A DNA stretch of 64,000 nt, taken from contig NC_079908.1 of NCBI RefSeq assembly GCF_024868665.1, positions 1,678,000 to 1,741,999 on the forward strand. The letters run 5' to 3'. A program made the position numbers and the translations under genes. The stretch comes from Triplophysa rosa (taxonomy: Eukaryota > Chordata > Actinopteri > Cypriniformes > Nemacheilidae). Each line of letters opens with the position of its first letter. The first letter of the stretch is position 1. Positions 34,175-45,100 of this stretch are shown piece after piece. The notes beneath the pieces were generated by a model. The model was not told the origin of the DNA. It saw only the letters and a list, made by a program, of their open reading frames with translations, and made no database searches.

Positions 34175-37100
34175 GTCAATGTACTGCGAGAGCCAGCGGA
34201 AACCCTCGCCGTAACCCTGTCTCTTCAGCACGCTGCACATGAACACCTCCAGCGGTCTTGTGTTCAGCTCTTTCAGAGGAATGTTGCCCTGAAGAGACAC
34301 AACCAAAATCAATCACTGACACCTCACATTTTCACCACTGCAGACACTATAAAAACAGGACACATTCAGCTCTGTGAAAGCATCTAAGAAAATACATGTT
34401 GTTCATCCGTCTCATGGGCCCGGTTTCACAGACAAGCCAGGACTATGCCTTAGTTAAACTAGGATATGTCAGTCACTTTTATAAAAATTAGGGCTGTCGA
34501 ACGATGAATCGCGATAAATTGCTTCCAGAATAAACGTTTGGGTTTACATAATATATGTCTGTATACTGTGCATATTTTTTTATTTAGAAACATACATGTA
34601 TATATATTTAGGAAATGAATTTATATTTACCAATAATTGAAATTATATATAAATGTTAAATATTCATTTTTATATTTTTCTTAAATATATGCATGTATGT
34701 GTATGTGTTTACAAATACAAATGTAATATGTTATATTACAAATGTAATATGTAATATTTTATTCTGGATGCCATTAATCGATAGACAGCCCTAATAAAAA
34801 TGCTGTAGAAAACCATTACTGCTGTGCATCTTGAGACAAAGCATTGGCACTGACCTATTTAAATAGTTCAGGGCAAGTTATTTTTAGTTAAGACAGCTCA
34901 AACATTCATTTCAGTCTGGGACTAGGCCTTAAAGTCGGCATGAAACGGATTGTCACGCAAGTGAAACGACTTCTTAAATGAGAAAAAAATGTAGGGCGGG
35001 ACTTGATTTCATTCACCGACAACTGATTGGATCGTTAAAAAGGTGAAAGATTTCTTCAAGGGTAGTTTGCGATCTGTCAGTCATTGCAGCCCCCCTCGCG
35101 CCATTCCTCCTGAGCTTAATGTTTTTGATTAAAGATTACAAGTGCAAATGATTATAAAAAACATAATGATGTGCACGGATAAATCATTTATAATAAATAC
35201 TGCAACACTTGTGTAAAACAATTACAATGATCATTTTTATTTCATGCCGACTTTAAGCCTTGTTTATTAAATATGTAGGATTTAAAGTAGTGTGATATTT
35301 CCTATGAAAATTTGTTAAACAAAATTGATTTTAATTTCATTTTGCAGTTTTCAATCACAGTTTAAATACTTTTAATGAATTAATAGATTTTAAAATTCAA
35401 AGGTGCTGTTTCCCGGACAGGGCTCAAGCCTAGTCCCAGACTAACTCAAATGTTAGTGGCGTCCTGATCGAAAACAATTTGCATTGACATATCTTAAAAT
35501 CGATCAGTGCGATTGTTTTGTCTCAAGATGCCCACCAGTAATGTTTTTTTGTAAAGTATGTTTTTAAAAATGACTTAAATATCCTAGTCCTGACTTAAGC
35601 CAAACTGTTCAATTTACAACATTACGCCATCATGTTTTCTTTCTGGGTGTTGATGTAATGCGTTTGATCCAGGGGTGCAGGACACGGAACACAGAAGGGG
35701 CGGTTTTTATCGTTTAATGGGAGAAAGTAATTGTGAGTTGCCCATTTGACTTTGCCCACGCCTTATCCCGGTTTGAAAACATCCAATAATTGAAAAAACG
35801 TCCTTTTAGTTCTGCCTTTTGGGACTGAAAAGTGAAGACAAAGTCACCTGATCGCCCCCATGTGGCTGGCCAAAGTATAGGTCATGTGAACCAACAGTAG
35901 GTGAGCCAAACATTTTCTGTTTCTGTCAGTTTAGTTAGTTCTTACCATGCTGGTTTATGTTCAAGTGTTCATTTGGTTTTATTAGCTATAAGATGTTATG
36001 GGGGTGTGACAACATGATTTGATGTTTGAAGCTGCTAACAAAGCACTGGTACTTTTGACATTTGTGTGAGGAAAACTAAAGCATAAAAAATACTCTCTTT
36101 ACTGTTAAAGTGCCGATGTGTGACACAATACTGCAGTATTGACGATAACCGTAAAAGGATATTGTGTTAATACAACACGTGTGATAAATAATATTGTAAA
36201 TAACCCAGCGCCCGTATCTGACACAATGACACCTTTTAACATTTCGCCTTAAAGGGAAAGTTCACCCAAAAATGAAAATTCTGTCATAATTTACTCACCT
36301 TCGAGTTGTTCCAAATCTGTTTCTCTGTGTTCATCAGAACAAAGAAATTTATACAGATTAGGAACAACTCAAGTGAGTAAATGATGACAGAATTTTCATT
36401 TTTTGGGTGAAGTATCCCTTTAAGAGCTATAATGGTTACAAACTCCATCTCTTCACCTTCAAAGAAAAAACACAAAATCTGAGTGATAGTTTTTCAAAAC
36501 TATTAACAACCGATAGACATGACGATAATATGATAGTGCAGGGACGATATATCCTTCAATTCTTAACCTCAGTTTCTCAATGAATTACCCTTAAATGCTG
36601 CCACATCCGAAAGCCAGAGGGCGCTCTTGCGCAGAAACTCTGAATATGGACCATAGAAGAAGAACCATTTACACAGGAAATGCCAGTTGTCATATTCTAT
36701 AGCTGTTCTTCAAACTTTTTCAGTTTTTTATGATAATTAAGTATATTTATAGTGATGATGTTTGACGAGTGTTGCTTTTTCAAATGCTGGTTATAAACGA
36801 CCGAGCAGAACTTCCTACTGATCAAAGAGCCGTAGTTCATGGAAGCGCTGTGCATAAAACACAGAATCACCCTAGACAGGTATAATGTAGCGCGAACCGC
36901 GATATACCGCCCAGGCCCTAATGGTTATCGTGAACTCTTTTGGTCATGATAGCGGTGTCGTGTAAACTGACATTGTGACAGTAGTGTCTCACCTTGCCCG
37001 TCGTCTGACCGTAGAGTCCGAAGACCTCCCGCAGCTGCTCCTCACTGATGGCTTCCGGTTTGTCAATTTTGTTGCCAAGAATCAAGATTGGCACATTTCC

Positions 37101-39640
37101 AATGGTTTCATCTGTCATGAGTGCCTGTTATTCATAAACAATACAAGAAACACAGTACGCCATGCCATGAGACACTTACAATCGGCCCAAGTTACACGTT
37201 ACGAGAATGAGTATATCAAGGTGGTCTCTAAAGCTCACGTCGAGTTCTGTTTTGGATTCGGGCAGCCTGTCGTGATCTATGCAGTCAACGAGGAAGACAA
37301 TGCCGTTGATGGCAGGGAGGTAGTTCTTCCAGACCCGTCGAGCTGTTCACAACAACACAAGCAACCTTTAAACACTCAGATAATCTCATAAAGGCCGACG
37401 CTGAGGTGTTGATTCGTCTACTCACCCTGAGCGTGACCACCCAGGTCAAAGGTGGTGAAGGTCATGCCAGCAATTGTCAGCTCTTCTGAGGCTGTGAGAG
37501 GAAACAGACACGATCCATCAAACCACAGAATTTACTTCTTTACTTACACACTGGATTGTATTAAACCTACTATGATAAGACTTTCATCACGCTCCACTCA
37601 TATATTACACCTCAAATCTGATTTCAAGGTGCAGACTTGAAGATTACAAACTCAGCATTTGGTAACAGTTGCCATTATATGAACGTGTCAAAATGAATGA
37701 TGTCAACATTTCGGCAGCAGGTTGTTTCTAGATTCACGTAGAAATTCATTGATCGGGTGATATATAATAACTAGTTTCTTGAGTAGGTGAGAAAGCAGTG
37801 TGGTAATTCCACTCTCCCTCATAAGTGCAGGTGCATTTATCGGCTTTAAACAAATAGCTCATGATTTGTACTGTCATCTGTATAAACAGCCCATAATTAA
37901 CAACAACTTACCCAGATGATCATTTTTATCGGCTGTAACTGCGATTGTGGTATAATACGAGCACGAGTGTGGTGCAGTGTGCACTTACTGGGATGTAAGG
38001 TTGGCACATGCTGACCCAGTCTGTCATCCTTAAGCATATGAAGTAAAGTCGTTTTGCCAGCATTGTCTAGGCCAAGAAATACTAGTTTGCCAGACTTCTT
38101 GTACAGCCCTAAAACAATGAGAAAGACATTCGTTCTGCCATCTCAACATAACACAGTACTTTCAAACAAATGAGAATGTTGACAAGCATTCTGAACACAA
38201 AGCCACAAGTGCAAAGAAGCTGCACACAGAGTTTCATTTCCCATCTGCTGAGAAACAGAAGTCCTGTGATGAGAAACAAAACATCATGCAAAACAACAGA
38301 CACAACTGCACACGACCCGACACAGAGACGAGCTTGCACCCGATGAACCAATGCAGAGGGCTCACTTTCTATTAGTCAAATAACGAAAAATGTTACATCC
38401 TAAAAGTGAAAAGTTGAATATTACAACCAATGTTTCAGTAAGAGTAAGGTACACTAAGTGTTAATGTTTTGATAGAAAAAGATTGTGGAGATTTCTCTCT
38501 CAGTCTGGAGTGGATGAACAAGAAAAACAAGAGCAGCAAGAGCAGTCGAGACTGTGTTTCTCCTGCAGAAACTCGGCCATACGCGGAAGACACCGGATAT
38601 GATTCACCTGTGACGTATTGATACAGCCCATAACGCAAAGCCATCTGATTTGACAGTGAAATTAATTACTCCATCCCATTATCCTCCCATTTAAACTGCT
38701 TTGAAACACCATCTACATTCTACAAAATGCTGTACAAATAAAGATGCCTTTTGAACACGATATTCAAATTGTCCCAGTTTCTTACTGCATGTTGCTGATC
38801 TTACTGTGAACGATTCATTCATGTTCATTATTCGAAAGACAAAGATTTTCAATATCAAAATAGAATTTGCTCAGCCTTTTTCACCAAAGTCACAGAGATC
38901 ATTGAAAAAAACCCAACTTCTATTCACATCTGTTCCTATTCTAGTATAGATTGTCCACTTTATTAGTGAGTAAATCATTGTGAAAAAGTCCATCCCTAAC
39001 TTTTTTAAATTTCACTTTAAAATAATAAAATATGTTGCAAACATATCACAGACAAGGCTTAGGACTAGTCCCAGACGAAAATGAAAGTTTGAGCTGTCTT
39101 AACTGAAAATCAATACCTTTAAATATGTAACTGCCTTTGTTTTGTCTCAAGATGCACACCAGTAATGTTTTTGTCTATGGCATTTTAATAAAAGTGACTT
39201 AAATATCCTTAAATATGAGGCATAGTCCTGGCTTAAGCTAAGCCTTGTCTATGAAACTGGGCCTATATGTTTTAGGGTGCAGTTTTTCGAACAGGGATTA
39301 GATTAAACCAGGACAGGGACATTTAAATCGTTTTTACAAACATGCCTTACAACAAACATTACTTGTGTGTATTTTGAGATAAAACAATGGCACTTATGTA
39401 TTTTAAGTGTATTTAAGTGTCAGTGCAAGCAGTTTTTAATTTAGACAGCTCTAACATTTACTTTAGTCTAGGACTAGTCCGAGCCCTATACAGGGATGTC
39501 TATTTCAGGTGTGTTTCTTGAATTACATGTTAGATTTAGGATTAACAGTGACAAAAACAAAAGTGATGTTCCATTAACTTACCCAAGAACTGTAGAACGC
39601 TACTGAAACCACTATAAATCCAGTCAAATATGAAGGACAT
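34172..39640 (-). CDS. sar1b: sar1b, COPII GTPase Sar1b
   Basis: Coding exons in transcript order: 39640-39583, 38108-37989, 37491-37426, 37342-37239, 37124-36993, 34288-34172. They give 198 codons plus TAG, the same length as human SAR1B, with all phases matching. Sar1 is the small GTPase that, once loaded with GTP by Sec12 on ER exit sites, inserts its N-terminal helix into the membrane and recruits Sec23/Sec24. Visible motifs are the amphipathic N-terminus ([19 protein letters not shown]), P-loop GLDNAGKT (32-39), DLGGH (75-79, His79 catalytic) and NKID (134-137), and the C-terminus ends WLSQYID. A sar1a paralogue would look similar; the jade2 and sec24a neighbours favour sar1b. Confidence 0.95.
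34415..34931. repeat. Fish MITE copy interrupted by a hAT MITE
   Basis: The ends are gggcccggtttcacagacaagcc and gggactaggcctta, the terminal inverted repeats of a family also found at 35405-35608, 39047-39264 and 39275-39500. The copy is split by the 305-bp hAT insertion at 34489-34793. It lies in the last sar1b intron. Confidence 0.65.
34481..34801. mobile_element. 305-bp hAT MITE with TSD ATAAAAAT
   Basis: The element 34489-34793 has ends tagggctgtcgaacgat and atcgatagacagcccta. Identical flanks ATAAAAAT lie at 34481-34488 and 34794-34801. A shorter relative sits at 50925-51170 in sec24a. Confidence 0.9.
35405..35608. repeat. Second copy of the fish MITE
   Basis: It begins tcccggacagggctcaagcc and ends cctgacttaagccaaac, with the same subterminal motifs as the other copies (tcccagacta, tgtctcaagatgc, ccagtaatg). 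The terminal repeats are inverted and partial. Confidence 0.6.
36249..36424. mobile_element. Palindromic TTAA MITE
   Basis: The element 36253-36420 (168 bp) is flanked by TTAA at 36249-36252 and 36421-36424. The arms agggaaagttcacccaaaa and ttttgggtgaagtatccct are complementary and continue inward through gaaaattctgtcat. Confidence 0.85.
36993..37124 (-). CDS. sar1b: sar1b exon with the NKID guanine-specificity motif
   Basis: Its 44 codons run from [10 protein letters not shown] to GLYGQTTGK, including ILGNKID. The donor (gtgaga on minus) and acceptor (aataacag) are standard. It is in phase 0 on both sides. Confidence 0.93.
37239..38108 (-). CDS. sar1b: sar1b exons with P-loop, switch and DLGGH motifs
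   Basis: Three exons: 38108-37989 ([18 protein letters not shown]), 37491-37426 ([20 protein letters not shown]) and 37342-37239 ([20 protein letters not shown]). The two introns are 497 and 83 bases. The 497-base intron 37492-37988 holds nothing recognisable. Confidence 0.93.
39047..39264. repeat. Third copy of the fish MITE
   Basis: It begins cacagacaaggcttaggac and ends ctaagccttgtctatgaaac. Complete inverted ends make this the most intact copy in the window. Confidence 0.7.
39275..39500. repeat. Fourth copy of the fish MITE
   Basis: It begins ggtgcagtttttcgaacagg and ends agtccgagccctatacaggg, directly after the third copy. The sequence is more diverged. Confidence 0.5.
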
Positions 39641-39658
39641 ATCCAGGCCGTCGGAATT
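39583..39658 (-). CDS. sar1b: sar1b first coding exon
   Basis: The acceptor is ctttttag before 39658. Eighteen bases of leader precede the ATG at 39640-39638. The 19 residues form the membrane-inserting amphipathic helix of Sar1. The donor is gtaagt on the minus strand. Confidence 0.93.
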
Positions 39659-40253
39659 CTAAAAAGAAACAAAGTAAAATAATGAGTAGATTTTCCGTTA
39701 CAATCTTATCAGCATTTTCAATGTTTCTTATTGCCGTCGGTTCATTCATCTCGGCTCTTGGATCTGTTTAATGGCTTGTGAATGAGCACGTGAACCAGAC
39801 ACAGAAACAGCGAAACAGTTTAAAAAACCGCTTAATTCTCACCTCTGTGTGTGTGTGTAAGTGATTTGGGTTATTGACATTATAGATTCATGCTGACTAC
39901 ACGAACGACCTCAAACAATGTTACTAAGGGAAAACTTTAGAAACGTTACTCCTTTACATTATTTAAAACAACAAGAACACTGGGAACAAGGTCTGGGTGC
40001 AATTCATCTGAAACCAAAAAATGATTCTCCTGACGGGAAACATCAACAGAGGGATCACAGGTTTGTCGTCTACATGGGCTTGTAAGGGATGTAAGGGAAT
40101 CAGTGTGACATGCGGCTCAAGTTGCATAAACTGTCAGCAGTCAGCGGAGTAAAGAACAGCAGTAGTAAAGGTGAAGGACACATGTAGACAGATGAGATAC
40201 ACGTCAGCATGTCACAGTCTGCGTTTGACTCACATACAGGAGTGCTGTCTGAA

Positions 40254-40286
<33 letters not shown>
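40254..40286. repeat. (CA)n microsatellite
   Basis: About 14 ca repeats lie in sar1b intron 1. They produce a spurious Cys/Val minus-strand ORF. Confidence 0.9.
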
Positions 40287-40287
<1 letters not shown>

Positions 40288-41231
40288 TCACTCACAGCAG
40301 CACCATACGCACAAATACAATGCTTTCACAATAATAAACAAACCAAAAAATAATAATACATATCATTTGTTCTACTTGGATACATTAGCAATTTAGTACC
40401 TCAAGAAAAATAATCATGGTTTTGTTATAGTAAAAGCATAGTAACCATGGTTGGTTTTGGTGGATGGAATACCATTTGTGAATGGTAAAGTTGTGGTTAC
40501 TATTGTTAATAACCGTGATTATGATTTTTGTCACAATCGAGCAGCCATACCATAAAAACAAAACAAAGGAGAAACGATATCTGAATTTCACAGCCCAAAA
40601 GTTTGCCACTCTGGATAGATAACAACACACTTCTCACATGCTGAAAACACAGAAAACAAACGATAAAGCGGTGGCACATACGCCCCAAATTATGGAACGT
40701 TTTATGTTTCAAAAACGATATAATGAATCTTGAATTTTGGTTTATGTTGGTGAACAACCCTGTTGAGGATCATAACGTTACTTGAGTGCAAAATGATTCT
40801 GAGTATCGTTACTTGTAAAATAAAAGACGATGCGTGAATGATAACTGAACGGAATACCGGGCGAGTAACAGTAAGTAGGGCTGTTATGATCTGAGGGTGT
40901 AAATCTGTAATGATTATCTGATTGCGTGCATGTGTAAGTATGTACGTGTCATTTCTGGTGATTATGCTAAACTAGAGACGCTACAGAGCTAAAGCCATTT
41001 AATCAACAAAACAGCCATTCTATCACCCCTGTCAGTTCTTTCATAACTGAATGTGGTTATTAATATGGAATAATGCTGATATCCGTCTGGTTTGTGTTGA
41101 CTTCACTGTTACACAACTGTAGGATGCTAAAATCGAACATTAGCTTTAGCACGAGCGCCCGGCAGAGGCGACACATCACACATCCTAAAGAAAAACACGC
41201 AATTAAACAAGCTTACAGACACTAAACATAC

Positions 41232-41350
41232 CTCGGGTGTGTAAACGGATGGGTCGGCTCTTTCCTATGCTGCTGAACGGGTGAGTATTAGAGCAGAGTT
41301 GAGTGAAGATACTCTCAGATCACAGCCACGACACACAGCAATGGCTCCAC
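41232..41350 (-). other. sar1b: Probable sar1b non-coding exon 1
   Basis: A minus-strand donor ggtatg lies at 41231 (acatacc on plus) at the edge of GC-richer, CpG-containing sequence. The upper end is a guess, as no transcription start is visible. An ETS-like cacttccgc lies near 41346. Confidence 0.5.
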
Positions 41351-42138
41351 TTCCGCTGCGTGTCACACTCACACACGACCGGTACGGAAACAAGCGACAC
41401 ATGACAGCACAATGTAAGACGCACTTCATATGAACACTTCTAGAGTGGAGGAATGTGTGTATGCTTATAATGTAAACTTCATGTCAACTATGTGTACTTT
41501 TTATACAGCAAATGTTTCTGTTAAATGAATGTTGCCATAAGAAGAAGAAAATGTGTTTTCCCCATGCATGCTCTGCAGAGACAAATACAGTGAAACTGGC
41601 ATTTTTACGTTTAACACATTTGAGTCGATATTAACGGCATATATTCACATTTTATATAATGTTTTCACGCTTTCAGTCCATTTAACTTTGCACATACCCG
41701 AGCCGCCAAAATCAATAAATCACATACATTTGTATTTTCCAAACCATATTTATTCATGAGTTATGGCATTGCACTTTTTATTCCATAAGAATAAAATACA
41801 AGTTTACTGCGTTAACGTTTTTCTATAACCCCAGCATTACATGTGTTTCCAGTACGGGCGAAAGCGACATTCCACAGGAAATGCCACGTGTACCAAGTGC
41901 GCATGCGCGATGTTAGATCTAGCGCTTGACTTCCGGTGAGCGGAAGGTGCTGGTTTATCGGGAGTGTAACATTAGATTGCGAGCGGAGGGTATGGACTGA
42001 ACTATGGGCCAGTGAGAGCGGCCTGTATTACACACACAGCCGAAAACTTATTTCATCGGTCAGAGTGTCACACAGCACGTGTGAAGTGGTTGTATGAATA
42101 GTTAGACCGGTCAGGTGAATCTACGCGTGCGTATCAGG
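41351..42138. promoter_or_regulatory. Shared promoter region between sar1b and sec24a
   Basis: The two genes diverge from this stretch. It has a palindromic NRF1-type site TGCGCATGCGCG (41898-41909), an ETS/GABP-type ACTTCCGG (41929-41936) and an E-box CACGTG (41885-41890), all close to the likely sec24a start. The sec24a 5' UTR should occupy the last 100-200 bases. Motif function is inferred from consensus only. Confidence 0.6.
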
Positions 42139-45100
42139 ATGTCCAGCAGCGGTTTCGCGTCACAGAACGGCGCTGGAGGGACTTACGCCAACGGTAAATA
42201 AACTCGATATCATTCGGTTGAACACGCTGCTGTCATATCTGAAAGTATTCGTGTAGTAAACGTCACTTCTACGCGTCTTTTGTGTGTTGACACGACAGTC
42301 GGTAACGTTAAAGTGTTTCGCAACCCGTTTCTTAGGCCGAGTTCTCTTGAGTTTGAACTCTTGAGCGTCGCGTCCACACAGCTCGCGATGCGACACTTTT
42401 GCGTTGTAATGTAACGAAGCTGTGTGAATAATAAGTTAAGTTAAAGTTCACAGCTAACTATCAGCCAGAGAGCTCCCCGCGTGGATTAAGTAGTTTAACT
42501 TTTTTCTATCGTAACCACAGAAGAATGAAATAAAACGAGTTATGCTGTAAATCGTTGAAAAATACAAAGCAAGTCAAATCATGTCTCTACGGGGTTTCAG
42601 TATCAGTTTCAACAGATGATCAACTACTGTCGAAGACGTGCCACTCGCCCAAAACTACACGATTTCACTAGTTTAGTGGTATTTATACTAGTGCACGTAT
42701 TATTTGACAGGTTTCTGGCACATTGTCAGTCAGAGATAGATCATCACTTAATGATGAAAGTATGTTTTAGGCAATGGCTTTTTGAGGATTTATCCTAGAG
42801 CAATTCCTCACTAATAAGTACTACATTGGCAGTTTACTTTTTGGGCCATCTACTGCTGTTCAAATGACGTGACTCATATAAACTGATCTGTATCAATATA
42901 CTGAATTCTTTATCAGTGTTTGAACTTTGAATGAGATATATAAACGGATTCAGTTGCTGCTAAACAATGTGTGGTTAGCCAGATTTGAAATGCAAAACAT
43001 CACAAAATTCTTAAGATCTGTTTGCTTAGTTTCAATATTTATATATCTCTTTATATCTAAAGTGAATTTTAACACATGGAATCTATTTACTGGCAGATAT
43101 GTTCCGCACGCCGTAAAATATGTTCATCTACATGTTAAAGTGATAGTTCAAATTCTGTCATCATTTACTCGCCCTCTTGTCATTTCAAACCTGTATGACT
43201 TTCTTTCTTCCGCAGAACACAAAAGAAGATATTTTGAAGAAAGTTTGTAACTGAACAGCACTGGACCCCATTGACTTTTATTGTATGGACACAAAACCAA
43301 TGCAAGTGAATGGGGGCCAGTGAACGACATTCTTCAAAATATCTTGTTTTGTGTTCTGCGGAAGAAAGAAAGTCATACAGGTTTGAAATAACAAGATGGT
43401 GAGTCAAACATGTAATTTACTGCCCATAAATAATGTTTTTTATGCTACTAAGTAGGGATTGGCCGATAAGTAAATTTTGAGCGGTAACCGATAATTCTTT
43501 AACATTGGAAGCCGATAACCGATATACTGGCGGATGTACAGAAGGCAAAAAGTGGACAACGGCTTTTTTTTAAAAACATTCACTGCAAACAAGGTTACCA
43601 TTAGATCTCTTACCAAGCCTACTTTACACTTGTTAACGATTGTATATTTTTTAATTAAAGGGGTCATATGGCGCGAACACATGTTTTTCTGTGTCTTTGG
43701 TGTGTTATAAGTTGCCCATGCATGTATTAGACACGTAAAATTGCAAAAATTAAAGTGCCGGAACAAAAGATACATTCTATCTAAAAGCGAAGGCTCACCC
43801 AGACCTGCCTGAAAAGCCTTGTGTAGCCACACCCCCACAAATCTGTCAGTTCACGGTAGGGCTGGGCGATATGGCAAAAAAGTAAACTCGATAGTTTTTT
43901 TCTATATTGATCGATAACGATATTTATTTCGATATATATTTAATTAAAAAACTGTATTAAAAGAATCTATTTTAAATACAGTTTATTAACAGAAGTTAAC
44001 CTTTATCCAGTTAAAATTCAATTAAATTAATGCACTGTTGCAACACAGAGGATATTAGGCCATAAACAACATGTACCAGTTCATTCAGTCTCATTTTGAC
44101 TCAATTGACTCGTTAAGTAAAGGGAGTGTTCATTCAGTACATTCAACCAATGAAAGGGCTCCGTTACTGTGTACATTCGAACGCTATTGGCTCAGCACCT
44201 GTGCACATACATAACGCTGCAATAATGTCTTGCTCGAGTAGTGGGATTCATTCAATGTATTCAATGAACCTTAAAGACATCTCACGTAAACTGTAGTACA
44301 TTTCTTTAATCATGCAAGCATCTTACATACAAGGTTCAATATTTTAATGTGCACACAAACTCACTTCATTACATCTCTGATCTGTACAGGGCATCGCTGG
44401 TTTGTTTCATAAGCACCAGCTCATGTTAGCAGATATGTTAACGATGGATATAAAAACGTTTGTGCTTGAGTTTCGAAGTAACTCGCTTGTAATTGCGCCT
44501 CAAGTTTGTTTTGTTTAACCGGCGATTGCGAAAACAAAATAAGACACTTGATAAACCGCGTGATGACAACTCGAGGTTAGTTTCACCTTTGTTTCCACTT
44601 CCAGTAATGTTTTCCTCCTCATGTCGAGTTTTCTTTGCCAAGTGCAGTATGAAATGGACTTTGTACTTTGACGCGCATGATAAAAGCTGCACGCTGACGC
44701 GTTGTTGCGTTTATTTCTGCTTTCTGTTAGACTGTAAGATTAATCCATATCGAGTCAAAATGCCAATAGCTTATCATCGTTTTTGAAATACATTTTATCA
44801 CGATTCGATATGATATCGTTTATCGGCACAGCCCTAGTTCACGGTATGATTTGCAAGTAAGGTGGGCGTACCTGTCAGTACAATTGAAGAGGAACCTGAT
44901 GTTCCAAATATGGTAAGAGGCGTTACATTTCCAACACACGCTTGCAGTATTCCACCAATCACTACGCACTGGTTAACTGGCCAATCACAGCACACCTCGC
45001 TTTTCAGAGCCATGAGCTTTGTAAAAAATCCACGCGTTTCAGAGAGGCGGGGCAAAGAGGAGATACAAACCTGCACGGTGTGTGGAAAATACAGTGTTTT

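Larger units (their letters stand above)
34932..36992. other. Last sar1b intron, remaining part
   Basis: It holds one MITE copy at 35405-35608 and a palindromic TTAA MITE at 36253-36420. The rest looks unique and non-coding. Confidence 0.55.
38109..39582. other. sar1b intron 2
   Basis: It holds two further copies of the fish MITE (39047-39264 and 39275-39500) standing side by side. No coding sequence is visible. Confidence 0.55.

Noticed and set aside
37492..37640. Possible extra sar1b exon from an open plus-strand frame
   Set aside because: The flanking sar1b exons join in phase without it and the family has no residues to place there.
40100..40291. Minus-strand ORF with a Cys/Val run
   Set aside because: It is a (CA)n microsatellite read in one frame.
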